64,000 nucleotides of DNA from positions 1-64,000 of the forward strand of contig DATJVY010000050.1 of assembly GCA_035501615.1 (NCBI GenBank), read 5' to 3'. This stretch comes from RPRB01 sp035501615. Its GTDB lineage: Bacteria; Myxococcota; Myxococcia; Myxococcales; Myxococcaceae. Both the position numbers and the translations under genes were made by a program. A model generated the notes under the pieces. That model made no database searches and was not told where the DNA came from. It saw nothing but the letters and a program-made list of their open reading frames with translations. This document shows positions 45,924 through 55,271 of this stretch, piece by piece (the first letter of the stretch is position 1; each line of letters begins with the position of its first letter).

Positions 45924-47603
45924 TCAGCCTCCGCTGCTCAGCCCGGCGAGGACTCGGTGCACGAGTTGGATGGAGATGCTGCCCTCGCCCACCGCCGAGG
46001 CGACTCGCTTCACGTTCCCGGAGCGCACGTCCCCGACCGCGAAGATGCCTGGCCGCGAGGTCTCCAGGAGCAGCGGGTGCCGGGACAGCGACCACCCCGC
46101 CCCGGACAGCTCCTCTGCGGTGAGGTCCTGGCCGGTCTTCACGAACCCCTTGTCGTCCAGGACGACGCAGCCCCCGAGCCAGCCGGTGCAGGGGTCGGCT
46201 CCCATCATGCAGAACACGTGGCGCACCGGGCGCTCCTCGGCCTCGCCCGACACGTTGTTCCGCCAGCGCACACCCTCCAGCTCGCCGTTGCCCAGGAGGC
46301 CGACGATCTCGGTCCGGGTCCGGAGGGTGATCGCCGGGGTCTCCTCGATCCGGCGGATGAGGTAGCGGGACATCGTCTCCGCCAGGCCGTCGGAGCGCAC
46401 CAGCATGTGCACGTGGCTCGCGATCCCCGACAGGTACACCGCGGCCTGACCGGCCGAGTTGCCGCCCCCGATGACGATCGCCTCCTGCCCCTCGCAGAGC
46501 TTGGACTCGACGAAGGTCGCCCCGTAGTAGACGCCGGCGTTCTCGAACCGGGCGAGGTTCTCGACCCCGAGCTTCCGGTAGCGCGCTCCGCTGGCGATCA
46601 CCACCGCCTTCGCGCGGATCCGCTCCCCGCTCTCCAGCTCGACCGCGTAGGGACGGCCTCCACAGTCGAGTCGCACCGCGCTGCGGGTGATGGCCACGTT
46701 CGCCCCGAACTTCTGGGCCTGCGTGAACGCGCGCCCGGCCAGCGCCTGCCCGGAGATGCCGGTGGGGAAGCCGAGGTAGTTCTCGATCTTCGAGCTCGAC
46801 CCCGCCTGCCCGCCGGGCGCGTTGGTCTCCAGCACCAGCACGTCCAGGCCCTCGCTCGCCGCATACACCGCGGCCGAGAGCCCGGCCGGTCCAGCGCCCA
46901 CCACCACGACGTCGCGGACCGCATCGGTGGTGATCCCGGCGTTGAAGCCCAGGCAATCGGCGACCTCGGTATTGGTCGGCGCGCGGAGGACCTTCGTGCC
47001 CCGGCAGATGAGCACCGGGATGTCGTCGGGAAGGATGTGGAAGCGCTCCACCAGGGCCCGCGCGCCCTCGTCCTGCTCCACGTCCAGGTAGAGGTAGGGG
47101 TGGCCGTTCCGGGTGAGGAACTCCTTGATGCGGAGAGTGTTGGCGCAGTGGCGCGAGCCCACGACCACGGCATCGCCCAGGTGGTTGGAGATGAGGCTCA
47201 CCCTGCGGAGGATGAAGGCCCGCATCAGCAGCTCGCTCAGCTCGGCGTCGGACACCACCAGATCCCGGAGCCCGGAGGGCGGGATGTCCACCACCTCGCC
47301 CTCGCCGCGGAACCGTCCGGTGGCCAGCGCCCGGCGGCCGGAGAGCATGGCGGTCTCGCCGCTGAAGTTCCCGGCCTGGTGGCGGACGATGAGGGCCTCG
47401 CCGTCCCCCTCGGGCCGGAGGACGTCCAGCTCCCCGCGGAGGACGACGTAGAGGTGAATCCCCTCGTCACCCTGCTGGAAGAGGACCTCGCCGTCGTGCA
47501 CCGGGCGGCGCGTGCCGTAGCGCGCCATGCGCGCGAGCTGCGCCTCGGTGAGGCGGGGGAACATCTGCTCGCGTCGCTCGACGTTGAAGGGCGTCTCGGC
47601 CAT
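45924..47603 (-). CDS. cyclic-nucleotide-binding / thioredoxin-reductase-like flavoprotein
   Basis: 559 aa fusion. cNMP-binding domain (~15-150, GEVLFQQGDEGIHLYVVLRGELDVL), thioredoxin-like segment (~150-210) and an FAD/NAD(P)-disulfide-reductase fold (GAGPAGLSAAVYAASEGLDVLVLE, IGGGNSAGQAAVYLSG, GIFAVGDV). The redox CxxC of TrxR (CATCDG) is absent: GVYYGATFVESKLCEG stands there instead. The N-terminal domain is CRP-like, so activity may be controlled by a cyclic nucleotide. Thioredoxin-like domain has no clear CxxC. ATG 47603 start. Confidence 0.85.
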   Translation of the reverse strand: MAETPFNVERREQMFPRLTEAQLARMARYGTRRPVHDGEVLFQQGDEGIHLYVVLRGELDVLRPEGDGEALIVRHQAGNFSGETAMLSGRRALATGRFRGEGEVVDIPPSGLRDLVVSDAELSELLMRAFILRRVSLISNHLGDAVVVGSRHCANTLRIKEFLTRNGHPYLYLDVEQDEGARALVERFHILPDDIPVLICRGTKVLRAPTNTEVADCLGFNAGITTDAVRDVVVVGAGPAGLSAAVYAASEGLDVLVLETNAPGGQAGSSSKIENYLGFPTGISGQALAGRAFTQAQKFGANVAITRSAVRLDCGGRPYAVELESGERIRAKAVVIASGARYRKLGVENLARFENAGVYYGATFVESKLCEGQEAIVIGGGNSAGQAAVYLSGIASHVHMLVRSDGLAETMSRYLIRRIEETPAITLRTRTEIVGLLGNGELEGVRWRNNVSGEAEERPVRHVFCMMGADPCTGWLGGCVVLDDKGFVKTGQDLTAEELSGAGWSLSRHPLLLETSRPGIFAVGDVRSGNVKRVASAVGEGSISIQLVHRVLAGLSSGG

Positions 47604-47674
47604 GGCCGGGCGAGACTAGCGGGTGGCCCGAGGGCCGCAACCAGGCCAGACCCGGCCCGTCCGTTGCCGGGCAG

Positions 47675-50600
47675 CTAGGTGACGGCGATGGCGACCGGCG
47701 CCGGCGAGCCGTCGGGAAGGCGCCGCCGCTGGCGCGAGAAGCGGTCCATGAATAGGTAGATGACCGGCGTGGTGTAGAGGGTGAGCAGCTGGCTCAGCAG
47801 GAGCCCGCCCACCACGCTGATGCCCAGCGGCCGGCGCAGCTCGGACCCCAGGCCCGACCCCAGCGCCAGGGGCAGCGCACCGAACATCGCCGCCAGGGTG
47901 GTCATGAGGATCGGCCGGAAGCGGAGCTCGGAGGCCTTGAGGATGGCCTCGCGAGTGGACAGCCCCTCGCCACGCTCGGCCTCCACCGCGAAGTCCACCA
48001 TCATGATGGCGTTCTTCTTCACGATCCCGATGAGGAGGATGATTCCGATGATCGCCACGATGCTCAGGTCCGTTCCAGTGAGCATCAGCGCCAGCAAGGC
48101 GCCCACCCCGGCGGTGGGGAGGGTGGAGAGGATGGTGATGGGGTGGACGTAGCTCTCGTAGAGCACGCCCAGCACGATGTAGACCGCCAGCAGCGCGAGG
48201 ATGATCAGCACTGGCTGGCTGGCCAGTGACTGCTGGAAGGCCTGGGCGGTGCCGGTGAAGCCACCCACGACGCTCGCCGGGAGGCGGATCTCCGCCTCGG
48301 CCCGTTGCACCGCCTTCACCGCATCCCCCAGCGACTTGCCCGGGGCCAGGTTGAAGGAGAGGGTCACCGAGGGGAACTGCCCCTGGTGGTTGATGGAGGT
48401 GGGGAGGTTCCCGCGGGTCACCGTGGTCAGCGCCGACAGCGGAACCACCCCGCCCGAGCTGGAGCGGACGTAGAGGTCCTTCAGCGCGCTGTCGTCCTCG
48501 AGGTACGGCGGGCCGACCTCCATCACCACCCAGTAGGTGTTCGCCTGCCCGTAGCTCACCGAGATCTGCCGCTGGCCGTAGGCGTCGTAGAGCGCGTTGT
48601 CGATGTCGCGGACACTGACGCCCATCCGCGACGCGGTGTCCCGGTCGATGGCGACCCGGAGCTCCAGCCCCGCCGATTGCTGATCGGTCGCCACGTCGGT
48701 CAGCTCCGGCAGTTTCTTGAGGGCCTCGAAGACCCGCGGGGCCCAGGTGTTGAGCTCGTTCAGGTCCGGGTCCTGGAGCGTGTACTGGTACTGGGTCCGG
48801 GCCAGCCGACCTCCCACCCGGACGTCCTGCGCCCCCTGGAGGAAGAGAGTGACGCCCACCAGCTTCGCCAGCTTGGGGCGAAGCCGGGCGATGATCTGAT
48901 CCACGGTGACCTTGCGCGGAGGACGGGGCTTGAGGGTGACGAAGGCCGAACCGGTGTTCGCCCCACCACCACCGGGTCCTCCGCCGATGAAGGACACCAC
49001 GCTGGCGACGTCCGGGTCCTGGCCGACGATGTTGTTCACCTCGATCTGGCGCTCCTTCATCGTCTGGTAGCTCACGTCCTGGGGGGCCTCGCTGAAGCCG
49101 ATCAGCAGGCCGTTGTCCTGTTGCGGGAACAGGCCCTTCGGTGTCCGGACGAAGAGCACGACGGTGAGCGCGACCGCTCCGAGCACGACTCCGAGCATCA
49201 GCCACTCGTGTGCGAGCACCGCCCTCAGCGAGCGGTCGTACCCGGAGAAGACTGCCCGGAAGGCGCGCTCGCTCCAGCGATAGAGACGCCCGCGCTCCTC
49301 CTCGGCCGGCGGCTGGAGGAAGCGCGAGGCCATCATCGGGGTCACGGTGAGCGAGACCAGGCCGGAGACGGTGATGGAGACGGCGAGGGTGACCGCGAAC
49401 TCGCGGAACAGCCGGCCGACCACCCCTCCCATCAGGAGGATGGGGATGAACACCGCCAGCAGCGACACGGTCATCGAGACGATGGTGAAACCAATCTCCC
49501 GGGCGCCACGGAGCGCGGCCTCGAACGGCCTCATCCCCTTCTCGACGTACCGGGCGATGTTCTCGGTGACCACGATGGCGTCGTCCACCACGAACCCGGT
49601 GGAGATGGTCAGTGCCATCAGCGAGAGATTGTTCAGGCTGTAGCCGAGCAGCCACATCACCGCGAAGGTCCCGAGGATCGACAGCGGCATGGCAATGGTC
49701 GGAATGGCGGTGGCGCGGGCCGAGCGGAGGAAGAGGAACACCACCACCACCACCAGGACCACGCTCAGCATCAGCGACCGCTCCACGTCGTGCACCGAGG
49801 CGCGGATGGTCTGCGTCCGGTCCGAGGCGATCTGGATGTCGATGGCCGGGGACACCGAGGAGGCCAGCGACGGGAGCAGTGCCTTGATGCGCTCCACCGT
49901 CTCGATGATGTTCGCTCCCGGCTGGCGGCGGACGATGATCAGCACCGAGCGAACGCCGTTGGTCCACCCCGCCACGCGCGTGTTGTTGACGCTGTCCTCC
50001 ACCCGGGCCACGTCCTGGAGCCGCACCACCCCGTTCGGGGTCTGGGCCAGCAGCAGATCGCGGTATTGATCGGCCCGGAAGAGTTGGTCGTTGGTGGCCA
50101 GGGTGTTGGACTGGAACTCGCCGCCCAGGCTCCCGGTGGGACGGTTCACCGAGGCCCCCGCGAGGACCATCCGCACGTCCTCCAGGGTGAGGTTGACCCC
50201 CGCGGCCGCCTCCGGATCCACCCGCACCCGCACCGCGGGCTGCTGCCCTCCACCCACGTACACCTGCCCCACGCCCTCCACCTGGGAGATCTTCTGGGCC
50301 AGCACGGTATCCGCCGCATCGAAGACCTGCGGCAGGGGCAGGGTCTTTGAGGTCAGCGCCAGGATCATGATCGGCGTGTCGGTGGGATTGACCTTCCGGT
50401 AGCCGGGGCGGAAGGGCAGGTTGGTGGGAAGGTCGGCGCTGGCGGCGTTGATCGCGGCCTGCACGTCCCGCCCGGCCGTGTCCTGGTCCCGGTCGAGATC
50501 GAACTGGAGGGTGATCGACGTCGACCCGAGCGAGCTGGTCGAGGTCATGTCGGTCAGTCCGGCGATGCGTCCCAGCCGCCGCTCCAGCGGGGTGGCCACC

Positions 50601-50815
50601 GCCGAGGACATCGTCTCCGGGCTCGCCCCGGGAAGGTTGGCGTAGACCGAGATGGTGGGCAGGTCGACGCGGGGCAGGGGGGCCACCGGAAGCTGCGTGT
50701 AGGCGGCCACCCCGGCGATGATGATCGCCGCGGCGAGGAGGGACGTGCCGACCGGGCGCCGGATGAACGGCTCGGAGATCCCGGCTCCGCGGGTTCCGGT
50801 GCCGCCGATGCTCAT
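47675..50815 (-). CDS. mdtC: RND multidrug efflux permease, MdtC-like
   Basis: 1046 aa inner-membrane RND permease. Starts GISEPFIRRPVGTSLLAAAIIIAGVAAYTQLPVAPLPRVDLPTISVYANLPGASPETMSSAVATPLER, the MdtC-type opening. Proton-relay Asp pair in VVDDAIVVTENI; second-half signatures EAILKASELRFRPILMTTLAAMFGALPLAL. ATG 50815 overlaps the stop of the upstream permease (ATGA). Two different permeases with one adaptor fit the MdtABC heteromeric pump. Confidence 0.9.
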   Translation of the reverse strand: MSIGGTGTRGAGISEPFIRRPVGTSLLAAAIIIAGVAAYTQLPVAPLPRVDLPTISVYANLPGASPETMSSAVATPLERRLGRIAGLTDMTSTSSLGSTSITLQFDLDRDQDTAGRDVQAAINAASADLPTNLPFRPGYRKVNPTDTPIMILALTSKTLPLPQVFDAADTVLAQKISQVEGVGQVYVGGGQQPAVRVRVDPEAAAGVNLTLEDVRMVLAGASVNRPTGSLGGEFQSNTLATNDQLFRADQYRDLLLAQTPNGVVRLQDVARVEDSVNNTRVAGWTNGVRSVLIIVRRQPGANIIETVERIKALLPSLASSVSPAIDIQIASDRTQTIRASVHDVERSLMLSVVLVVVVVFLFLRSARATAIPTIAMPLSILGTFAVMWLLGYSLNNLSLMALTISTGFVVDDAIVVTENIARYVEKGMRPFEAALRGAREIGFTIVSMTVSLLAVFIPILLMGGVVGRLFREFAVTLAVSITVSGLVSLTVTPMMASRFLQPPAEEERGRLYRWSERAFRAVFSGYDRSLRAVLAHEWLMLGVVLGAVALTVVLFVRTPKGLFPQQDNGLLIGFSEAPQDVSYQTMKERQIEVNNIVGQDPDVASVVSFIGGGPGGGGANTGSAFVTLKPRPPRKVTVDQIIARLRPKLAKLVGVTLFLQGAQDVRVGGRLARTQYQYTLQDPDLNELNTWAPRVFEALKKLPELTDVATDQQSAGLELRVAIDRDTASRMGVSVRDIDNALYDAYGQRQISVSYGQANTYWVVMEVGPPYLEDDSALKDLYVRSSSGGVVPLSALTTVTRGNLPTSINHQGQFPSVTLSFNLAPGKSLGDAVKAVQRAEAEIRLPASVVGGFTGTAQAFQQSLASQPVLIILALLAVYIVLGVLYESYVHPITILSTLPTAGVGALLALMLTGTDLSIVAIIGIILLIGIVKKNAIMMVDFAVEAERGEGLSTREAILKASELRFRPILMTTLAAMFGALPLALGSGLGSELRRPLGISVVGGLLLSQLLTLYTTPVIYLFMDRFSRQRRRLPDGSPAPVAIAVT

Positions 50816-53800
50816 CCCGGGGCTCCCTCGGGTGTGGCGCCGGCCGGGCGGCGCCGTGCCGCGACCCAGCGACCGAGTCGCTCCATGTACAGGTAGATGA
50901 CCGGGGTGGTGTAGAGGGTCAGCACCTGGCTGATCAGCAGCCCCCCCACGATGCTCACCCCGAGCGGCTTGCGGAGCTCGCTCCCGGTGCCGTTCTCCAG
51001 CGCCAGCGGCAGCCCGCCCAGCAGGGCCGCGAAGGTGGTCATCATGATGGGCCGGAAGCGGAGCAGGCAGGCCTTCTTGATCGACTCCATCGGGGAGAGC
51101 TTCTCCTCCCGTTCGGCCTCGAGCGCGAAGTCGATCATCATGATCGCGTTCTTCTTCACGATGCCGATGAGGAGGATGATCCCGATCAGAGCGACGATGT
51201 CGAACTCCATCCCGCACAGCATCAGTGCCAGGAGCGCGCCCACTCCGGCCGAGGGCAGGGTGGAGAGGATGGTGACCGGGTGGATGTAGCTCTCGTAGAG
51301 GACGCCGAGGACGATGTAGACGGTGATCAGCGCGGCCAGGACGAGGATCGGCTCGTTGGCCAGGCTGTCCCGGAACTCCTGCGCCGTGCCCTGGAAGCCG
51401 GCGTGGAGGCCGCGGGGAGCGTTCAGCTCGTCGGTGGCGCTCCGGATGGCCTTCACCGCCGCCCCGAGCGAGTACCCGGACGCGGTGTCGAAGGAGAGGG
51501 TCACCGAGGGGAACTGGCCCTGGTGGTTGACCGTGAGCGGCGCGATGGTTTCCACCCGCTGCACCACCGCCGACAGCGGAGCCGGGCTACCCGTCGCGTT
51601 CCGGACGTAGATCCGATCCAGCGCCCGTGGCCCCGTCGCCAGGTCCGGATTCACCTCGAGGATGACCCGGTAGAGGTTGAGCTGGGTGAAGATGGTGGAG
51701 ACCTGCCGCTGGCCGAAGGCGTCGTAGAGCGTGTCGTCGATGGCCTGGGTCGAGATCCCGAGGCGTGAGGCGGTATCGCGGTCGATGCTGAGCAGCGTCA
51801 CCGGCCCGTTCCCCAGCTGGTCGGTGGCGACGTTTTTCAGCTCGGGCAGGGTGCGCAGCTTGGCCAGGAGCTTCGGTGCCCAGTCGGCCAGCTCACCCGG
51901 GTCGGCGTCCTCCAGGGTGTACTGGTAGGGCGTCCGGCTCTGGCGGGTCTCGATCTGGAGGTCCTGCACCGCCTGGAGATAGGTGGAGATGCCGGTCACC
52001 TGGGAGAGCTTGGGCAGGAGCCGGGCGATGATCTGGGTGGCGTTCTCCTTCCGGTCCTCGCGGGGCTTGAGCGAGATGGAGAGCCGCCCGCTGTTGGTGG
52101 TGGGGTTCGTGCCGTCGGCGCCGATGAAGGACGCCACCGAGGCGACGTCGGGGTCGTCGCGCACGACCTGGACCACCTGTTGCTGCAGCTGGCTCATGCG
52201 GTCGAAGCTCACGTCCGGCCCGGCCTCGGTGATGCCGATGAGGAGGCCGGTGTCCTGCACCGGGAAGAACCCCTTGGGCACGATGAAGGCCAGCACCACG
52301 GTGAGCAGGAACGTCCCGATGGTGATCGCCAGGGTCAGCGGCTGGTGGCGCAGCACCCAGTCCACGCCCCGGCCATAGGCGGCGATGATCCGCTCGAAGG
52401 TGCGCTCGCTCCAGGCGTAGAAGCGGCCGCGCTGCTCCGCCGGCGGCTCCGGCTTGAGGATCCAGGCGCACATCATCGGGGTGAGGGTCAGCGAGAGCAG
52501 CGCCGAGACCCCGATGGCCAGGGACAGCGTCACCGCGAACTCGCGGAACAGCCGCCCGATGAGGCCGGTCATGAAGAGCAGCGGCACCAGCACCGCAACC
52601 AGCGACACGGTGAGCGAGACGATGGTGAAGCCGATCTGCCCCGCGCCCTTCAGCGCAGCGTGGAAGGGCGACTCACCCTCCTCGATGTACCGGCTGATGT
52701 TCTCGATCATCACGATGGCGTCGTCGACCACGAAGCCCGTGGAGATGGTGAGCGCCATCAGCGAGAGGTTGTTGAGGCTGTACCCCAGCAGGTACATCAG
52801 CCCGAAGGTGCCGATCAGGCTCAGGGGCACGGTGATGCCCGGGATGATGGTGGCCCGCAGGTTCCGGAGGAACACGTACATGACCGCCACCACCAGGACG
52901 ATGGTGAGGACCAGGGTGAACTCCACGTCCGCCACGCTGGCCCGCACCGTCTCGGTGCGGTCGCTGAGGATCGAGACCCGGATCCCCTGGGGGAGGCTCG
53001 CCTCGAGCTGGGGGAGGAGTGCCTTCACCCGGTCCGCGGTCTGGATGACGTTCGCGCCCGGCTGGCGCTGGACGTTGAGGATGATCGCCCGCTGGTCGTT
53101 GGCCCACCCGGCGAGCTGGGCGTTCTCCACCGAGTCCAGCGAGCGGGCCACGTCCTGGAGCCGGACCGGCGAGCCGTTCTTGAACACCAGGATCACCGGC
53201 GCGAAGGCCTTGGCGTCCATCAGCTGGTCGTCGGTCTGGAGGGTGTACTCCTGGCGCGGGGTGTCCAGCGTGCCCTTCGGGGCGTTGATGTTCGCCGTCA
53301 CCAGGGCCGACCGAACGTCCTCGAGCGTGAGCCCGGTTCCGGCCAGCGCTTCGGGGTCGACCTGGATCCGCACCGCCGGCCGCTGGGCGCCCCCGAGCGT
53401 CACCAGGCCCACCCCGGACACCTGGCTGATCTTCTGCGCGAGGATGCTGTCCGCGTAGTCGTTCACCTGGGGCAGGGGCAGCGTGTCCGAGGTGATGGAC
53501 AGGGTGAGGATGGGCACGTCCGCCGGGTTGCTCTTGCTGTAGGTGGGCGGGGCGGGGAGGTTGGCGGGGAGCACGCTCGACGCCGCGTTGATCGCCGCCT
53601 GCACGTCCTGCTGGGCCGAGTCGATGTTCCGATCGAGCGTGAACTGGAGCGTGATCTGCGAGCTGGTCGCGCTGCTGACGCTCGTCATCAGGGCCAGCGA
53701 GGGGATCTGCCCGAACTGCCGCTCCAGCGGCGCGGTCACGCTGGAGGCCATCGTCTGCGCCGACGCCCCGGGGAAGGTCGTCGACACCACGATCGTGGGG

Positions 53801-53925
53801 TAGTCCACCTGGGGCAATGCGGAGATGGGCAGCTGCCGGAAGGCCACCAGCCCCGCCAGGGTGAGGCCCACGGTGAGGAGCGTGGTCCCCACCGGGCGAC
53901 GAATGAACGGCTCGCTGATGCTCAC
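50812..53925 (-). CDS. mdtB: RND multidrug efflux permease, MdtB-like
   Basis: 1037 aa RND permease. SISEPFIRRPVGTTLLTVGLTLAGLVAFRQLPISALPQVDYPTIVVSTTFPGASAQTMASSV; VVDDAIVMIENI (TM4 Asp pair); FAVTLSLAIGVSALLSLTLTPMMCAWIL; KKACLLRFRPIMMTTFAALLGGLPLAL. Complete over its length. GTG 53925 overlaps the adaptor stop as GTGA. Confidence 0.9.
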   Translation of the reverse strand: MSISEPFIRRPVGTTLLTVGLTLAGLVAFRQLPISALPQVDYPTIVVSTTFPGASAQTMASSVTAPLERQFGQIPSLALMTSVSSATSSQITLQFTLDRNIDSAQQDVQAAINAASSVLPANLPAPPTYSKSNPADVPILTLSITSDTLPLPQVNDYADSILAQKISQVSGVGLVTLGGAQRPAVRIQVDPEALAGTGLTLEDVRSALVTANINAPKGTLDTPRQEYTLQTDDQLMDAKAFAPVILVFKNGSPVRLQDVARSLDSVENAQLAGWANDQRAIILNVQRQPGANVIQTADRVKALLPQLEASLPQGIRVSILSDRTETVRASVADVEFTLVLTIVLVVAVMYVFLRNLRATIIPGITVPLSLIGTFGLMYLLGYSLNNLSLMALTISTGFVVDDAIVMIENISRYIEEGESPFHAALKGAGQIGFTIVSLTVSLVAVLVPLLFMTGLIGRLFREFAVTLSLAIGVSALLSLTLTPMMCAWILKPEPPAEQRGRFYAWSERTFERIIAAYGRGVDWVLRHQPLTLAITIGTFLLTVVLAFIVPKGFFPVQDTGLLIGITEAGPDVSFDRMSQLQQQVVQVVRDDPDVASVASFIGADGTNPTTNSGRLSISLKPREDRKENATQIIARLLPKLSQVTGISTYLQAVQDLQIETRQSRTPYQYTLEDADPGELADWAPKLLAKLRTLPELKNVATDQLGNGPVTLLSIDRDTASRLGISTQAIDDTLYDAFGQRQVSTIFTQLNLYRVILEVNPDLATGPRALDRIYVRNATGSPAPLSAVVQRVETIAPLTVNHQGQFPSVTLSFDTASGYSLGAAVKAIRSATDELNAPRGLHAGFQGTAQEFRDSLANEPILVLAALITVYIVLGVLYESYIHPVTILSTLPSAGVGALLALMLCGMEFDIVALIGIILLIGIVKKNAIMMIDFALEAEREEKLSPMESIKKACLLRFRPIMMTTFAALLGGLPLALENGTGSELRKPLGVSIVGGLLISQVLTLYTTPVIYLYMERLGRWVAARRRPAGATPEGAPG

Positions 53926-55271
53926 TGCGCGCTCGCTTCGCGCGCTCCACCCTGCTGGGCCGGTCGGCCCTGAGGCTTCTGGCGCGGTGTGACGCGCGGC
54001 GCGGGGGCCGGTGGCGGGCTCTGTCCTGCCTCCTGCTGCCGGGCCTCGGCCCGCGGTGTCTGCTGTCCCTGGGCCGGGGGCGAGCCGGGCATGGCGACGG
54101 GTCGCGGGTCGACCTTCGCTCCCGCCCGGAGCTGGTTCTGGCCGTCCACCACCAACCGGTCACCGGGCTGGACGCCCTGGCTGACGATCGTCAGGGGGCC
54201 CTGGATGGTGTCGACCTGCACGTTGCGCACCGCCACGGTGTTGTCGGCGTTCACCACGTAGACGAAGGTTCCGTTGGGGCCCCGCTGGATGGCCGGGGTC
54301 GCGGCCACCACGACGCCCTCGCGGATCTGGAGCTGCATCCGGGCCTTCACGAAGAGGCTGGGCCAGAGCTTGAGGTCGGGGTTGGGGAACTCGGCCTTCA
54401 GCCGGATGGTGGCCGTCCCCGCGTTCACCTGGTTGTCGATGACGGTGAGCTTGCCGGTCCCGAGCTTGGTGATCCCGCCGCGGTCCCAGGCCTCGACGGT
54501 GAGCGGCCCCTTGGCGAACGCCTCCGACACCCGGGGTAGGTCGTCCTGGGGCAGGACGAAGAGGACGGCGATGGGGTCCATCTGGGTGAGGACCACGATC
54601 CCGCTGGCGTCGGTGGGGGTGACCAGGTTGCCCAGGTCCACCTGGCGCACGCCGGCGATCCCGTCGATGGGCGAGGTCACGCTCGAGAACTGGAGGTTCA
54701 GCTTCGCGTTGTTCACCGCCGCCTGGTCGAGGTCGACGGTGGCCTTCGCGGCAAGCACCGTTGCCACCTGCTGGTCGTACTGCTGCTGCGGGATGAGCTT
54801 CTGGGCGACCAGGTCCTTGTAGCGGGCCTGGTCCCGCTCGTTGTTCCGCAGGGTGGCCACGTCCCGCTCGAGAGTGGCCTGCGCCTGCTGGAGCGCGATC
54901 TTGAAGGGACGCGGATCGACCTGCACCAGGAGGTCCCCCGTCTTCACCCGGCTACCTTCCTGAAACTCGATGGCGACGATCTGGCCGCTCACCCGCGCCC
55001 GGATGGTCACCGTCGCGAGGGAGGTCACGTTCCCCAGCCCCTCGACCCAGATCGGGACGTCGCGGCGATCGGCGATCGACACCCCCACCGGGACTACCCG
55101 GGCCTGGGCGGAGAGCCCTGTCTGGTGGCTGGAGGCGCTCTTTCCCCGGCGCACCAGGATGATTCCCACCAGGGCGAGCACGACGAGGGCGATGATCCAC
55201 GTCCGCCGCCGGCGCAGCAGCGGGGACCTGTCCGGAGAAGGCTGCTCGGTGGGATGCTCGGCCACGCTCAC
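53922..55271 (-). CDS. mdtA: RND efflux periplasmic adaptor, MdtA-like (HlyD family)
   Basis: 449 aa. A TM near the N-terminus (TWIIALVVLALVGIILV), then VEGLGNVTSLATVTIRARVSGQIVAIEFQEGSRVKTGDLLVQVDPRPFKIALQQAQA (lipoyl/barrel-sandwich) and a helical hairpin, then the beta-barrel and membrane-proximal domains. The Pro/Gln-rich C-terminus is extended. GTG 55271 overlaps the tolC stop (GTGA). It links inner-membrane pump and outer-membrane channel. Confidence 0.9.
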   Translation of the reverse strand: MSVAEHPTEQPSPDRSPLLRRRRTWIIALVVLALVGIILVRRGKSASSHQTGLSAQARVVPVGVSIADRRDVPIWVEGLGNVTSLATVTIRARVSGQIVAIEFQEGSRVKTGDLLVQVDPRPFKIALQQAQATLERDVATLRNNERDQARYKDLVAQKLIPQQQYDQQVATVLAAKATVDLDQAAVNNAKLNLQFSSVTSPIDGIAGVRQVDLGNLVTPTDASGIVVLTQMDPIAVLFVLPQDDLPRVSEAFAKGPLTVEAWDRGGITKLGTGKLTVIDNQVNAGTATIRLKAEFPNPDLKLWPSLFVKARMQLQIREGVVVAATPAIQRGPNGTFVYVVNADNTVAVRNVQVDTIQGPLTIVSQGVQPGDRLVVDGQNQLRAGAKVDPRPVAMPGSPPAQGQQTPRAEARQQEAGQSPPPAPAPRVTPRQKPQGRPAQQGGAREASAQ

